Source of the DNA: Plumapathes pennacea
Lineage: Eukaryota; Cnidaria; Anthozoa; Antipatharia; Myriopathidae
DNA length: 64,000 nt
Assembly: GCA_964036295.1 (NCBI GenBank)
Contig: OZ038467.1
Location: 1,617,501-1,681,500, forward strand
Direction: 5' to 3'
How positions within the stretch are numbered: the first letter of the stretch is position 1; each line of letters starts with the position of its first letter. The notes under the pieces are model-generated. The model saw only the letters and a list, made by a program, of their open reading frames with translations. It did no database searches and had not been told where the DNA came from. The position numbers were made by a program, and so were the translations under genes. Of this stretch, positions 21,412 through 32,509 are shown piece by piece.

Positions 21412-21772
21412 ATAGAACAGGCATCGCAAAGTGACCTTACTTTGAACACAAAGAGACGCGGAAAAGAGCAGTATATAATAATCACAATCCGCGCAGTTAA
21501 AATGTGACAGTCAAAACAGCCAGGGGTATGTGATTCTTTACATCGGATGAATCTACGCCGAATCTTCATGGGTACACGTGGAATTCCCCAAAACAGGCAT
21601 ACATTTATTTATTACTATTGGTAAAATATGTACATAAACTATTGGTAAAGCGAACCTAAAATTTTCGGATTCTATGTTACAGTAGACTTACAGTCTCCAG
21701 TGGTCGTAAGATTTTTACCGAGCATTTTCACGACTATCACTTTATGATTGCATCTACGATAATCTGGACCCA

Positions 21773-24090
21773 AAAATTCTGCACTAAAGGCTACATACAG
21801 AAGGTAAGAATTAAAACTTCGGCGATACTAAACTTCTCCAGATCACACTTAAATCCCGTCTAACTTTCACAATGAAGCTCCTGCATAAACTGCGAATCTT
21901 GTTTGGCCAGAACTCTTTTGATGCTTTCAAAATGCGCGTCGCAGTACATAGATCTCATCCCAGGTGCATCCAACTGTGCTTTGGCTTGTCTGACGATGTC
22001 ATCGTCTATTTCTTGTAATTCCTCGCCCGTAGACTGAGCCAAAACCTGGAAATATAAAAGATAAAGGTGGAATAAAACCAAGGAATGTTGGTTTCGTAAA
22101 ATAGTCGGGGCATAGCTACTGACGATCATGCTTGTAGAGTCCTATGTCAGTGTACATGTCCATGCTCGCGCTATTACTGTCTTTCCTGTGCCTGAAAATA
22201 CACGCGTGCAAATGTTTTGTATCTGCACGCCTGTACCATTATTTGTGTTAGTGCCTCCGGCTTCCTGTACCCGCCTTTTTACCCATACCTGTTCCTATAC
22301 CGTTATTTGTTTTGTCTCTACCTGTACCCGCGTTTGTACGCATATTTTGTGCCTCCACCATTATTTGCGTTGGGTTTGCGTTTTTAGTGCCTCTTTCTGT
22401 ACCGAACTTTGTACCCGCATATCCGTAGTGTACTATTATTTGTGGCCAGTGCCTCTACCCGTCGCTTACTCACGTTTGTACCAAAATCTGTACCTGTAGC
22501 CTTATTTGTTTTAGTGCCTCTATCTACCTGAACCAATGTTTGTAGCCATATCTATGCCTGTACCATCATGTTCCAGAACCTTTACCTGTGTACCGCCTTT
22601 GAATCTATATCTGTGTTTGTAAATCGGAGTAAGCGGTAAAAAAGGCGATGAACATGACAGTTCAGGACACGGCAAGAAAACACAACCATAGGCAATGGTG
22701 ACCCAAACACATATGCTGTGTAGCTATGTTTTAATCATCTCACCTGAAACATACAAGCCCTTTCAAGATAGTAAACATCATCAAACGATCTTCCTACTGT
22801 TGGTCCTACAACCATAACGCCGTGGTTACACATGAACAGCACGGTTTTATCTCCAAGCTGCTTTGCAATGCGCATGCCCTCGTCTTCGTCCTGGCTGAGC
22901 CCGCTGTAGTCTTGGTCATACGCTAAACTGTTGTAGAACAGACACGAGTTCTGGTGGTACATTTTCAACCTTGGATCTTTTAACAAACCTGTGTTCACAA
23001 AACATTATTGATGGACAAGCTCAAAGGGAAATATTTGAATTTATAGTTGTGACAACATGGTACATGTACCGGCACTCAGATTCAGATAAATGTTAACAGC
23101 AAAAAACGCTATCACTGTACACTAAGTAAAAGTTACTAACTTCAAGCTAGTGACCCATTACCAGATATAACAATAATTCATGATGTCACTGAGTAAAACG
23201 CTACTTCCTGACCAAAGAAAAAAAAGCGGCTCAGGGAACAAGACGTGTGTTCACTCACTCAGAGCTGTAGCATACGGAGGATGCAGGTGAAATGCGCACA
23301 CAGCATCGGGTCGCGCCTCATGCACACCCCAGTGGATTGTCGCTGCTGAGATCTCCGCTTCTCCTTCTCCCTCGACTGTCTCTCGCTTGTTGTTCAAGCC
23401 AATCAGTGACGAGGCTGTCACCTGAGGAAGGAAAAAAAGCTTCTAGCTTCAGGCGCCCTTCTATTTCCCAGAAACAGCCTGGGAACTGGAGTCACAGCTG
23501 AAAACTTCTCACTATCACTAAACTACTTCCAAACAGTCAATCGAAAACTACTGTGTAGTGCATGCTCTGCCAGTTTAGCAGCGAACGTACTGATAGCTGT
23601 AGTCGCTACTAACTGAGCTGATGCGGCAACAAAGAGGCAAATGATTATCAGAAAAGTCCATGAAAATATATACATACTTTGCTTAATAAATCGAACTCGA
23701 ACCCTCCACCCACCACAACCCCGAAAATATACAAAGGCAGCGAGGGCCTGGGAGGAGATTGTCAACAAAGCCTCTCTCATGAGAATAGTAAAATGGTAGT
23801 TAGAGAGGGCGAGGGAAAGAAGGCTCGGAATATCCCACCTCGCTCCAGTGTAAGCCGAAAGGTACGATCAACATTACGTTCTCTCCTGATCCATCAGCAG
23901 CTGGCGACATCATACTCAGATGATTGCATACACCTTCATGCAGGGAGTACTTTTCAAATCCTCGGTAAGCCGTAGCGAGATCAACTCTTCGGCGCCAGTT
24001 CTCGTTTCGTGCTTCCTCTGCTTTTGGGAGCTGTGAACTACTTCCTGCCGAAGCGCTCGCGAATCTTGTAAATTTTGATGCCGTATTACG
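21773..24090. repeat. Segmental duplication, copy B (2.3 kb)
   Basis: Partner of 16,423-18,740. It holds exons 2-4 and most of exon 1 of the intact aldolase gene. The offset between the copies is about 5.35 kb. Confidence 0.95.
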
Positions 24091-24180
24091 GAATGAAAAA
24101 GCAAGGGAAGCCGTTAAACTAGCTGATCTGAAGCCCAGACGTACACCAACCATAGTGTTTCTGTTCGTGATTCGTGACAA
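21860..24180 (-). CDS. Class II aldolase/adducin-domain protein, mitochondrial-type N-terminus (intact copy)
   Basis: Four exons: 24180-23839, 23421-23259, 22988-22744, 22045-21860; all joins keep the frame and give 311 residues. Residues 1-45 are Arg/Ser/Ala-rich and lack acidic residues (VRLGFRSASLTASLAFSFRN), as in mitochondrial presequences. The class II aldolase fold carries the zinc-ligand pair H159-x-H161 (HLHPPYATAL) and H224 (CNHGVMVVG); VGPTVGRSFDDVYYLERAC is also typical. Members either cleave aldol/ketol sugars with a metal or, as in adducin heads, have lost catalysis; the three histidines favour metal binding here. Substrate unknown. Alternative start: Met at 24153. It is divergent from MAPK15, 566 bp away. 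Confidence 0.85.
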
Positions 24181-24746
24181 ACTGGTTTTTCAAGCCCTAC
24201 ACCGGTATCGTCCCAGTCCTTCGCGCCTTGTCTATGCACTTTGAAAAATAGTTTTTCTGGATTTATTTTGGATGGATCGACACTTTTCCACACATTTTAA
24301 CCTGAGCAAATCCCATCTAAATCGGGGTTATCAGGTACACCTGTCCGCACTCTGATTCGTACAATACACATTGCACCGACTGCTTTTTTTGAACGATTGA
24401 TCTGAAATTGAACCACATCCGCTAGGCAACAGAGGTTGCTCGCGACCCATGCTGCCGAAACGAGAAAAACCTCAGGGACCCAGTGTGATTTTTCCCTGTT
24501 TGGGAATCTCCAATATTTACATCAATATTGGGCCGCAGTCGCTGTGGTGCTTGGGGTGACGTAATTTACATAGTTATTTTTTACCGCGTTGCTAAGCCAA
24601 CTATTTATGAAAACTGTCAGCGTGAACCAATCAGAACGCGTTATCGAATGAAAGCCGCTTTTAAACGACGGGAGAACGCGGTGCTGGGCAGAGTGCGATT
24701 GATAGTTCTATCCTGTGCTTGGCACTCATTGTAAAGTTTATTCGTT
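24181..24746. promoter_or_regulatory. Divergent intergenic region between aldolase and MAPK15
   Basis: 566 bp separate two start codons that point away from each other, so this must hold both promoters. No clear TATA box was chosen. The assignment rests on position only. Confidence 0.5.
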
Positions 24747-27700
24747 ATGAGTGCGGAAATTGATGCCCACATTACAAGGAAGTATGAGATCAAGAAGCGC
24801 CTTGGAAAGGGAGTACGTCCATTTTTCGAGAATTCGCCCGCTCATTCGCGTCCACCATTTTGAGAGGAGCGTTTGGGAGCTCTTCGTGTCACGTCACTAA
24901 GTGTTTTTAAACTCAATATCTTTAGGCTTATGGGATAGTATGGAAGGCTATCGATCGACGGACTGGTGATGTGGTGGCTGTGAAGAAGATTTTCGATGCT
25001 TTTAGAAACCAAACAGATGCACAGGTGAACGAATATTCCATAATGAAATGAGACTTTGACCAACCGGTTAAAATGAAACGCGTCAAAATTTAAGTAAGAC
25101 CCACTATAACTATAGTTTCTTTGCCTTACAGAGAACCTTCCGTGAAATATGCTTCCTTCAGGTTGGTTGAGGATGTTTTTAAATAGCCTTTCAATATTGC
25201 GTTTGTTGTGAAGGGCAAAAATTATTTTTGCCGAGTCTTTATAATATTCTGAAATGCTCCATTGCGTACCACTTCTTAACATTATGTCATTGACGTTTCC
25301 ACAGGAATTTGGAGACCACGAAAACGTAATTAAATTGTTGAACGTGATAAAAGCTGACAACGACAAGGATATCTATCTGGTTTTTGATTATATGGGTAAG
25401 TTAACTTTGTATAAATTTTTGTGTGGAATTTTTTACGCGTAGTTCAGTCATTATTTCCCCTACAAGAGTAATAAACACATCCGCGGTTCAAAAATAGTTT
25501 GGTAATTTGTCCTAAGGCTCAGTTATTGAGGTAAACTTTGTAACCGGCTTCGGTGTACTGCATTCAATGGATGGTGAAGTATTTACATCTTGGGAAATAC
25601 GTCACTCTGTACTAACCGAGACGTTGCGAAAGTTTCTTTCCGTATGTAATGATTCTTTGTGGTCAAGGAAGAACTTGTTTCCCATATTAAATCATTCAAT
25701 GCATGTTTGAAAATGACAGGAATCTGAAAATATTTAGCCTGGAGTTTCGCTTGAGCAATATCTATCATGCAATGTGCTTGCTTTCGGGTTTCGTAATAAT
25801 TCTAAAGTCCAGCGGGGTTTGTTGTGATTAAAAAATACATTAATTTAAGTACTGCTAATAACTTTTACAAGTGAAAGTGCGGAAGTTGAAAGAAAAATCC
25901 GGCAGCACACTTGTACATAGCTTTGTCTTCATGTTCAGTAAATTCAGTGCTGTCTTCTTAGCATGGGGTACAAAATATCAACAATCGTAGTGTAATAGGT
26001 TTCGCTCACGTTGAATATTTTTTTACTTGGTGTTGAACATCTTGTACCTGTTGTTCATAGCAGGTGTAAAAGTATGTATTCATATACTATTTGACTGGAA
26101 GTTCTGTAAACTATGTTGTTATTTACCTACAACTTACTGGTTTTGGAATGAGCCACAGTTGGTTATAGCTGGGTCATTTTCTTGCATCAAAATGCTTTGC
26201 TTCGAGCCCCAGACTTCTTTCAGTTTTTAGCAGAACACAGATGAAGTATAGCTGAGTGGAGAAAATTGACAGTTAAACTGTTTATATCCAGCTGGACAGA
26301 CTATCAAAATAAGGTTCTCCTAACACATCCATCCTGATGTGTATTGATTTTGCCTAGGACAGGTTCATAGGCCTTAGATCATTGAGGGTTAAATAGTTAA
26401 GAACTGAATGACATGAGCATAACATATTGGCATGCATTTCTTACCTGTTAGTACAATACCACCAACCATATTAGACCTGCATTTTGAAAACATTTTTGGA
26501 AACCATCATGTCAGCTGGATGTATTTATGAGTTTTTCTTCCCTTCTGCCAGATACTGACCTTCACAATGTTATCAAGAAAGGAAACATTCTGAAAGACAT
26601 TCACAAGAGATATATTATGTACCAGGTAAGCCCAAATACTGCCTAGTCATTTTGATAGTGGACATGACCTCTCCTAAGTATTTGTTAAAATTTCTTACTG
26701 TAAACAGTATGTGATAGAAGCTGAGTTGTTCCAAGATTTTGTCAACCTATTCCAGGCCAGGCAGTATCAAAAGCGTATTTATCATCTTTCAGAATGGCGT
26801 AAATAGGAAAACCAACATACCCAGTACTTGGAAGATATAATTGTGTGAAGTGTTTGGACTAAAAGATGAACTATTAGCAATGACAGGGACAATATGACAG
26901 GATTTTTCCGTTACCAGCTTAAGGATCATTTTCGATATAATCATAAAGTCTGATAAGATGTTAAAAGTACAATACCATACATGCAAGTCTGATTAGTTCT
27001 ATAAAAATGTTTTGTGTTTCTCAGGTCCTAAAGGCTACAAAATATCTTCATTCTGGAAATGTAATTCACAGAGATCAAAAGGTATATTTTGTACAGAACA
27101 CTCACTTTTACTCGAACACAAGTCACTTCCTGTTCTTCAATGTTGCATGGTTGCAGGACACATCTGACATGTCACTTTTGTTGATTGATGCTAAATGCAT
27201 TACTGATATTCCTTTTCCTTCAATTTTTAGCCCAGCAATGTTCTTTTGGATTCAGAATGTTTTGTTAAGGTGAGGAGAAGTTGGTGTACATAGTGTGGGA
27301 TAGTTTTGGCATTTCTTACATCATCTTTGCATACAGTACAGATGTATGGGAACAGCACTTTAGTCAATCATCAATAAATGTGTATTGTTAAATGAAGAAA
27401 AACAAAAATAGGAAGGGAAGAGTATATGTTGTACCTATTCGTAGTGTATGTTTTTGACAAAAAATATTTTACTGTTAAAGACTCAGAGATTCAGTAAATT
27501 TTAGGAGCACTGTAAATATATACATAGTACCTGTAAGCTGTACTGTATGTTTAAGGTGATATATTGAACTGTTGTAAAATTGGAAACTAAACCATGGCTT
27601 TATACCACTATTTTACAGATATGTGATTTTGGTTTGGCTCGATCTATCACCACTGTTTGCACTCAAGAAGCAGGAGATCCCAGTCTAACAGACTATGTTG

Positions 27701-30700
27701 CTACCAGATGGTACAGAGCACCAGAAATTCTTTTAGCTTCACCAAGGTAAGCCTGAGGTTAGACCAAAAAAAGGTTATTGGTTAGTCATGGACCCGAGTG
27801 CAGCTGTAGGAGATCTACACCCAGGGCTGCCAAGAAAAAGAGAAGAATGTACTGTACCAGGTACAAAATTAATGGTCCTTTTTTTCTTTTTTAGGTATAC
27901 TAAAGGTGTTGACATGTGGTCACTAGGTTGTATTTTAGGAGAAATGTTATTAGGTGAGTGATATTGACTGTTGGTCCTGTGATATTAACCCTTTCACTCC
28001 CAAGCTTAAAACTGCAGATTCTCTCAACCTTTTAAGAAGAAAATGTATTTAGTGATATAGGGAGAATTGATAGTTTAATCAGCTTTCATCTGAGCAATTT
28101 ATCAAAAGCTAAGTTCTCCCTGAGAGACTGAAAGAGAATATTGAAGTTGATCACTTTTGGGAGTGAAAGGGTTAAGTAAATTTGTGTAGCAAGTCTGTAT
28201 AGTCTTGCAGCTTCACTGTACATTTTTATTTATTTATTTTTATTTATTTATTTTTTATTTATTTATGCTATTTATTTTTTCAGGAAAACCTCTCTTTCCT
28301 GGGACCTCAACATTAAATCAGATAGAAAGAATCATGACATGTATTGTACCACCTTCAAGAGAAGGTAAGATTTGACTGGACAACTTTTTCACACATACAC
28401 AATAAAACAACATTAGATGTGTAAAGGTGATGTTACACGAGACGATTTTTAACGACGATTTTTAGCGCAACAATGTTGCACGAAAAATTGTCTCGTGTAA
28501 GATGCCGTTGCCGCAACAATGTTGTGCTAAAAGTTGTCTTGTGTAACATGCATTAAAAATCATCGTTAAAAGTCGTCTCGTGTAACACCACCTTAAAGGA
28601 AATGGTTAAAGTGGTATACTAGTAGTGATTAATAACCTGTGACCTGATGTCTTTTCACAGATATAGACAGCATTAGATCCCAATACAGCTCATCAGTGCT
28701 TGACAGAATGGCCTTTAAACCCAAGAAAAGCTTTGAAGAATTGATCCCAAATGCCCCTCCAGATGGCATCGATCTTCTCAAGAAGCTCTTGCAGTTCAAC
28801 CCGGACAAACGGCTTACTGCCGAGGAGGCTCTGAAGCACCCATACATGGCTCGGTTTCACAACCCTGATGATGAGCCAAGTCTTGATTGTGATATTGTCC
28901 CCTCGTTAGATGATGACGTCCAGCTGAGTGTAGATGAATACAGGGTCAAGCTGTATGAGGTGAGTCTTGTTAACATAGAGCGGTTTTCGGATGACTGTCA
29001 AAAGTAATTGTGTGATTGCTTTGGTTTTGCGTTTGCCTCGCTTTCGGATTGTTCCACACTAGTTTGTCAGCATGCTCAGCCAATCAGGAACAAAACCAAA
29101 ACCAAAACCAAACACTTCTAACGCACGCGATGGCGTGTACTCGCACTGCTGATTGGAAAGTAAAACCAAACGCAAGACCAAACGTGCATTACTTTGGCTT
29201 CCAATTGGCTGAACTGTTTTCTCTCAGTCTCTGTGATTGGCCTGTGTGATTACTTTGGTTTTGGTTTTCGACAGTCATCCGAAAACGGCTCTATACTACT
29301 GTACTTGTGTTTTACTTATGGAATGTCAGATGAAAATGAGTAAAAATTAAAGCAAGTTTGGGGCATTATAATAACAAGTCAATAAAATGGACTTGTAAGA
29401 TTGAGGAGAACATCAATTCCACTCTATCTGCTGTTGTCCAAGTCTGGAAGAGACCCAAATGTATGATTTCCACTTTCTCAGATATGTTGTACAGCGGTGA
29501 TAGGTGGTGTCCAGTATACAGTACATGTGTTGCAGTAATAATCAGAAGTTACTTTGTGGTAGTGAGCATAAACCCAACTTTAAAATAAACATGACGACTT
29601 TTTGTTGCTACAGAGCATCATCCAGAAGAAGACAAGCATTCGCCGACAAAGAAGAGATGTGTTACAGCAGCATTTGAGAGAAAAGAGAACACAACCAGAG
29701 CAAAAGAAATGTCCTGAGGAAGAGCAGCGACCACTAAAGCCAGTGGAAAATTATGCCAACAATTATCGTGAAGTACATCAACAGCCCACGGGGCCGGCCA
29801 ATAGTCACTCGCCATTGAGGTCACCAACCACCAAGGCTGTTGACTCCCACACTGTTGCATTTGGAAGAACAACCAAGATGGCCCAAGTCCAGAGATCACC
29901 CACATCTAGAAGCCATGTTAGGAGACATAGTTTGGAGAATGACAGCGTAAGTCACTCTTTGGAGTGATAAATTTGCACAAACCAAATGTCAATGTCACTG
30001 ACCCATCAAACTTCAAGTCTCATAAAGAAGGGTCACTGTAGAGCAACAGAAATGCTTTGCTACCCAATGAAGGTACACCATAATCTGATTATACATCTTT
30101 AATCTCTTCAGGTGATGACTGGCTCCAGGCCAAGCCCAGTGGCTGGTCGTTCTCGGCCCATCTCAGCCCAAGTCAAACCAAAAAACACCATTATCACACG
30201 CAGCAGCAGCACAGATAGACTGCTACAAGTGACGAGCGCAAGAATGGTAAGGCAACAACAAGTGGTTCCATGCTCACATCTTTCCCTGGATATACATACT
30301 GTATTGATCAAATGTCTTTGGTCAATAAAAATCCATAGCGAAACCCTGCTTTCCCTATGTACTCTTGGTAGAACATCCTGTTTAATCATTAATAAATTAT
30401 ATGATCATAAATCAATTATGTGAGCATTATAATTATGGTATGTGGTTGGTGATGTTTGAAGTCTGTACTGGAATGCCAGACGATTGATCAGTCTGCACTG
30501 ATCCAGGTAGTTGCAGTAAGGCACACATGAACTATGGTATATTTGAGTGTTTGGCCAAGCTATGAATGACATTATTCACATTATTCTTTTCTTACTGCTG
30601 GTAGGTTCCTGCACAGAGGCCATCATCTGGCAAACCACCTCACAAACCAAGCAGGAAGCCTCTAACAAATCCAGCTGCTAGCCGGTCACCATATGGATGT

Positions 30701-30766
30701 TATACCCAGACACATGGAACCATATCTAAAAGCTCACTCCAGTCGTTGCATTCGCAAATTTGGTGA
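24747..30766 (+). CDS. MAPK15: Mitogen-activated protein kinase 15 (ERK7/ERK8), 14 exons, 550 aa
   Basis: Exons: 24747-24812, 24926-25024, 25132-25161, 25305-25395, 26552-26625, 27025-27081, 27231-27269, 27619-27746, 27895-27953, 28284-28364, 28661-28959, 29614-29946, 30112-30246, 30605-30766; every join is GT-AG and in phase. Kinase: Gly loop GKGAYGIVWK, Lys42 in VAVKK, HRDQKPSN at 135-142 (the Gln is typical of ERK7), DFG at 155-157, activation motif T176-D-Y178, then [10 protein letters not shown] and the MAPK insert. The C-terminal 200 residues are basic, Ser/Pro-rich and unstructured, as in ERK7, which autophosphorylates and acts in autophagy, cilia and stress control (family knowledge). 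Length agrees with vertebrate MAPK15. Odd: TDY where TEY is usual. A partial duplicate lies at 3.5-4.6 kb. Confidence 0.95.
27985..28175. mobile_element. TTAA-flanked MITE (piggyBac-like), complete copy
   Basis: TTAA, then CCCTTTCACTCCCAA, and at the other end TTGGGAGTGAAAGGG then TTAA: perfect 15-bp inverted repeats flanked by a TTAA duplication, about 190 bp in all. TTAA target sites and CCC-starting ends are features of piggyBac elements. In a MAPK15 intron. Confidence 0.9.
28424..28594. mobile_element. Palindromic MITE, 171 bp
   Basis: Inverted repeats of about 28 bp, each reading AAGGTG(A/G)TGTTACACGAGACGA from outside in, with internal GCAACAATGTTG self-complementary text. In the intron between MAPK15 exons 10 and 11. 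Confidence 0.88.
28977..29292. mobile_element. MITE with AGAGCGGTTTTCGGATGAC ends, complete copy
   Basis: Left end AGAGCGGTTTTCGGATGACT and right end its inverse with one mismatch, 316 bp apart; internal AAACCAAA-rich and CCAATTGGCTGAAC text. Relatives lie at 59,770-60,085 and at 63,873 to the window end. It starts only 17 bp after MAPK15 exon 11. Confidence 0.88.
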
Positions 30767-32509
30767 ACATCTGGCAGATCTCTGCAACTTGCATCTAGCA
30801 GAACCTTCAGGGTCCCTGTGATGTAATACTGGATATTCTCCATTCTGTCAAAATCTTTACTCTTAAACCCCATTTTCATGCACTAAAAAAATGGCATTGT
30901 ATTTCCAAATGTTCATCATCACTGTGCCAAATGTTTTTCAACATGGCACCTCTAATTTGTCTTATGTAAATGGGACAATCCAAATTTTATTGACATACTG
31001 GTGCTTGAAATTTTAGGGGGATGCCCAGACTACCTACAAGAGGCAGTAGTTGCATGGGTAAACAAGGTACAATGCTGCTGTTTGGAGACCTGTGCCATGC
31101 CATTTTTTAGTGCATGTACGTGGGCATGTGCCTGTACCGAGCCAGTGATGAAGGAGTTAGGTGGGGGAGGGGAGGGGAGGGAGAATTATTTCTTAAATCA
31201 AACCAATGGTACAGTCAGAGAAAACATATAGCAATAGCCTGTGATGTCTCCTGATTGAGTCTTCACTTTGATTTTACTAACAGTATTTTTTTTCTCCTTG
31301 AAACAAATACTATGTAAAAGTTAAGGCAATCACAGAATTCAGCAGATTTATTCCAGGATGTTATATTTCCAAAAAAATATTTTGCACATTGGAAACAAAA
31401 TGTTTTTATTGGTTTGAGAAGAGTATAATTGAGAAGAAACCAATATCAGAGAAATTGCAAGCCAGGATAGTTTTACTTGTTGCACAGATGTCTTTTAGGT
31501 CCTTTGATCTCTGTTATTTATTTAGTGATATAGAGTGACACCAATTTTGTATTTTATTTGGCCAGTCTGGATCTAGAATTTATAAATCTACTTTAGAGTA
31601 ATGTGTGTGTTTTAGTGAGGCACACACATCAGGAACTCCAAGCAATCTAAAACGGCAGTCCAAAGCTGGATTGATCAAGAGGAACATAACCTAAACTAAG
31701 TAAACAAGAGTAAAAAGTAATATTATATATCTATATTTAAAGTTTTTAATAATGCTTTCTGCTTACTGGGTAGAAAGCAAACTCTTAAATATTGTTTTGC
31801 AACATTTGAAAATTTAATACTGTGCTTAGGGATTTATACAATGTTAATACTAACTTTGATAATTTTATTGATTCAATAGCAAAAAATACAATCCATAAGT
31901 GTCAGGCAAACCTCTCTTTTTTTCTGTATGTGGTCCTTATTTTGTGTTTATTTTTATTCTTTAAAATTGATTCTAAATTGATACAGTACAAATGTTTAAG
32001 TTTCCCTGGGACGGAGTTCACTCCAAACTTTTTAAATGGGCGGGGCTGGAGTAAAAGCTGTTTGTGAGAAAAATCCCTATTTTAAGTGAAGAAGAGAAAT
32101 ACGCTTTGTAAATATTACTGTCAGCAAAATAAACGAATAATAATAGTTACATATTTGCACATCAAATGATTCATAATTACCAACTTTTTTTCTAACTATC
32201 CCCCTCGAAAATATTCCTGCGAGAACAAATTTACAGATGACTCAACCCAGCTGCAGCTCCTCATGCAAGGAAACCAACTTGCCAAAGAACAAACTATGAA
32301 TGGCTGCGGTACATAGGAACTGTTGAGTTCAGTCTATTTTAAATCCCCTTGTTGTTATATGATAGTCCGCACGTGAAAACCGGACAGCAACTTTCCCGAG
32401 ATCCACAAATATTTCCCGCGAAACGCAAAAAATCCGCCGCAAAAAACTCATGCCACGAAGCCTGGGAACAAGACTCGTCCCCAGTGCTATCCGTGTGAAA
32501 AGCCCGATC
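30767..32509. other. MAPK15 3' untranslated sequence and intergenic region
   Basis: No coding frame recognised after the MAPK15 stop. A canonical AATAAA at about 32,127-32,132 could end a long 3' UTR; nearer, weaker signals exist. The final part would be the promoter of the next plus-strand gene. Confidence 0.4.

Noticed and set aside
24652-24700. Second copy of the 10,065 foldback element
   Set aside because: Shares only a short AAACGACG-like string; no second arm is present.
29602-29905. Antisense ORF over MAPK15 exon 12
   Set aside because: Shadow of the in-phase, spliced exon on the plus strand.
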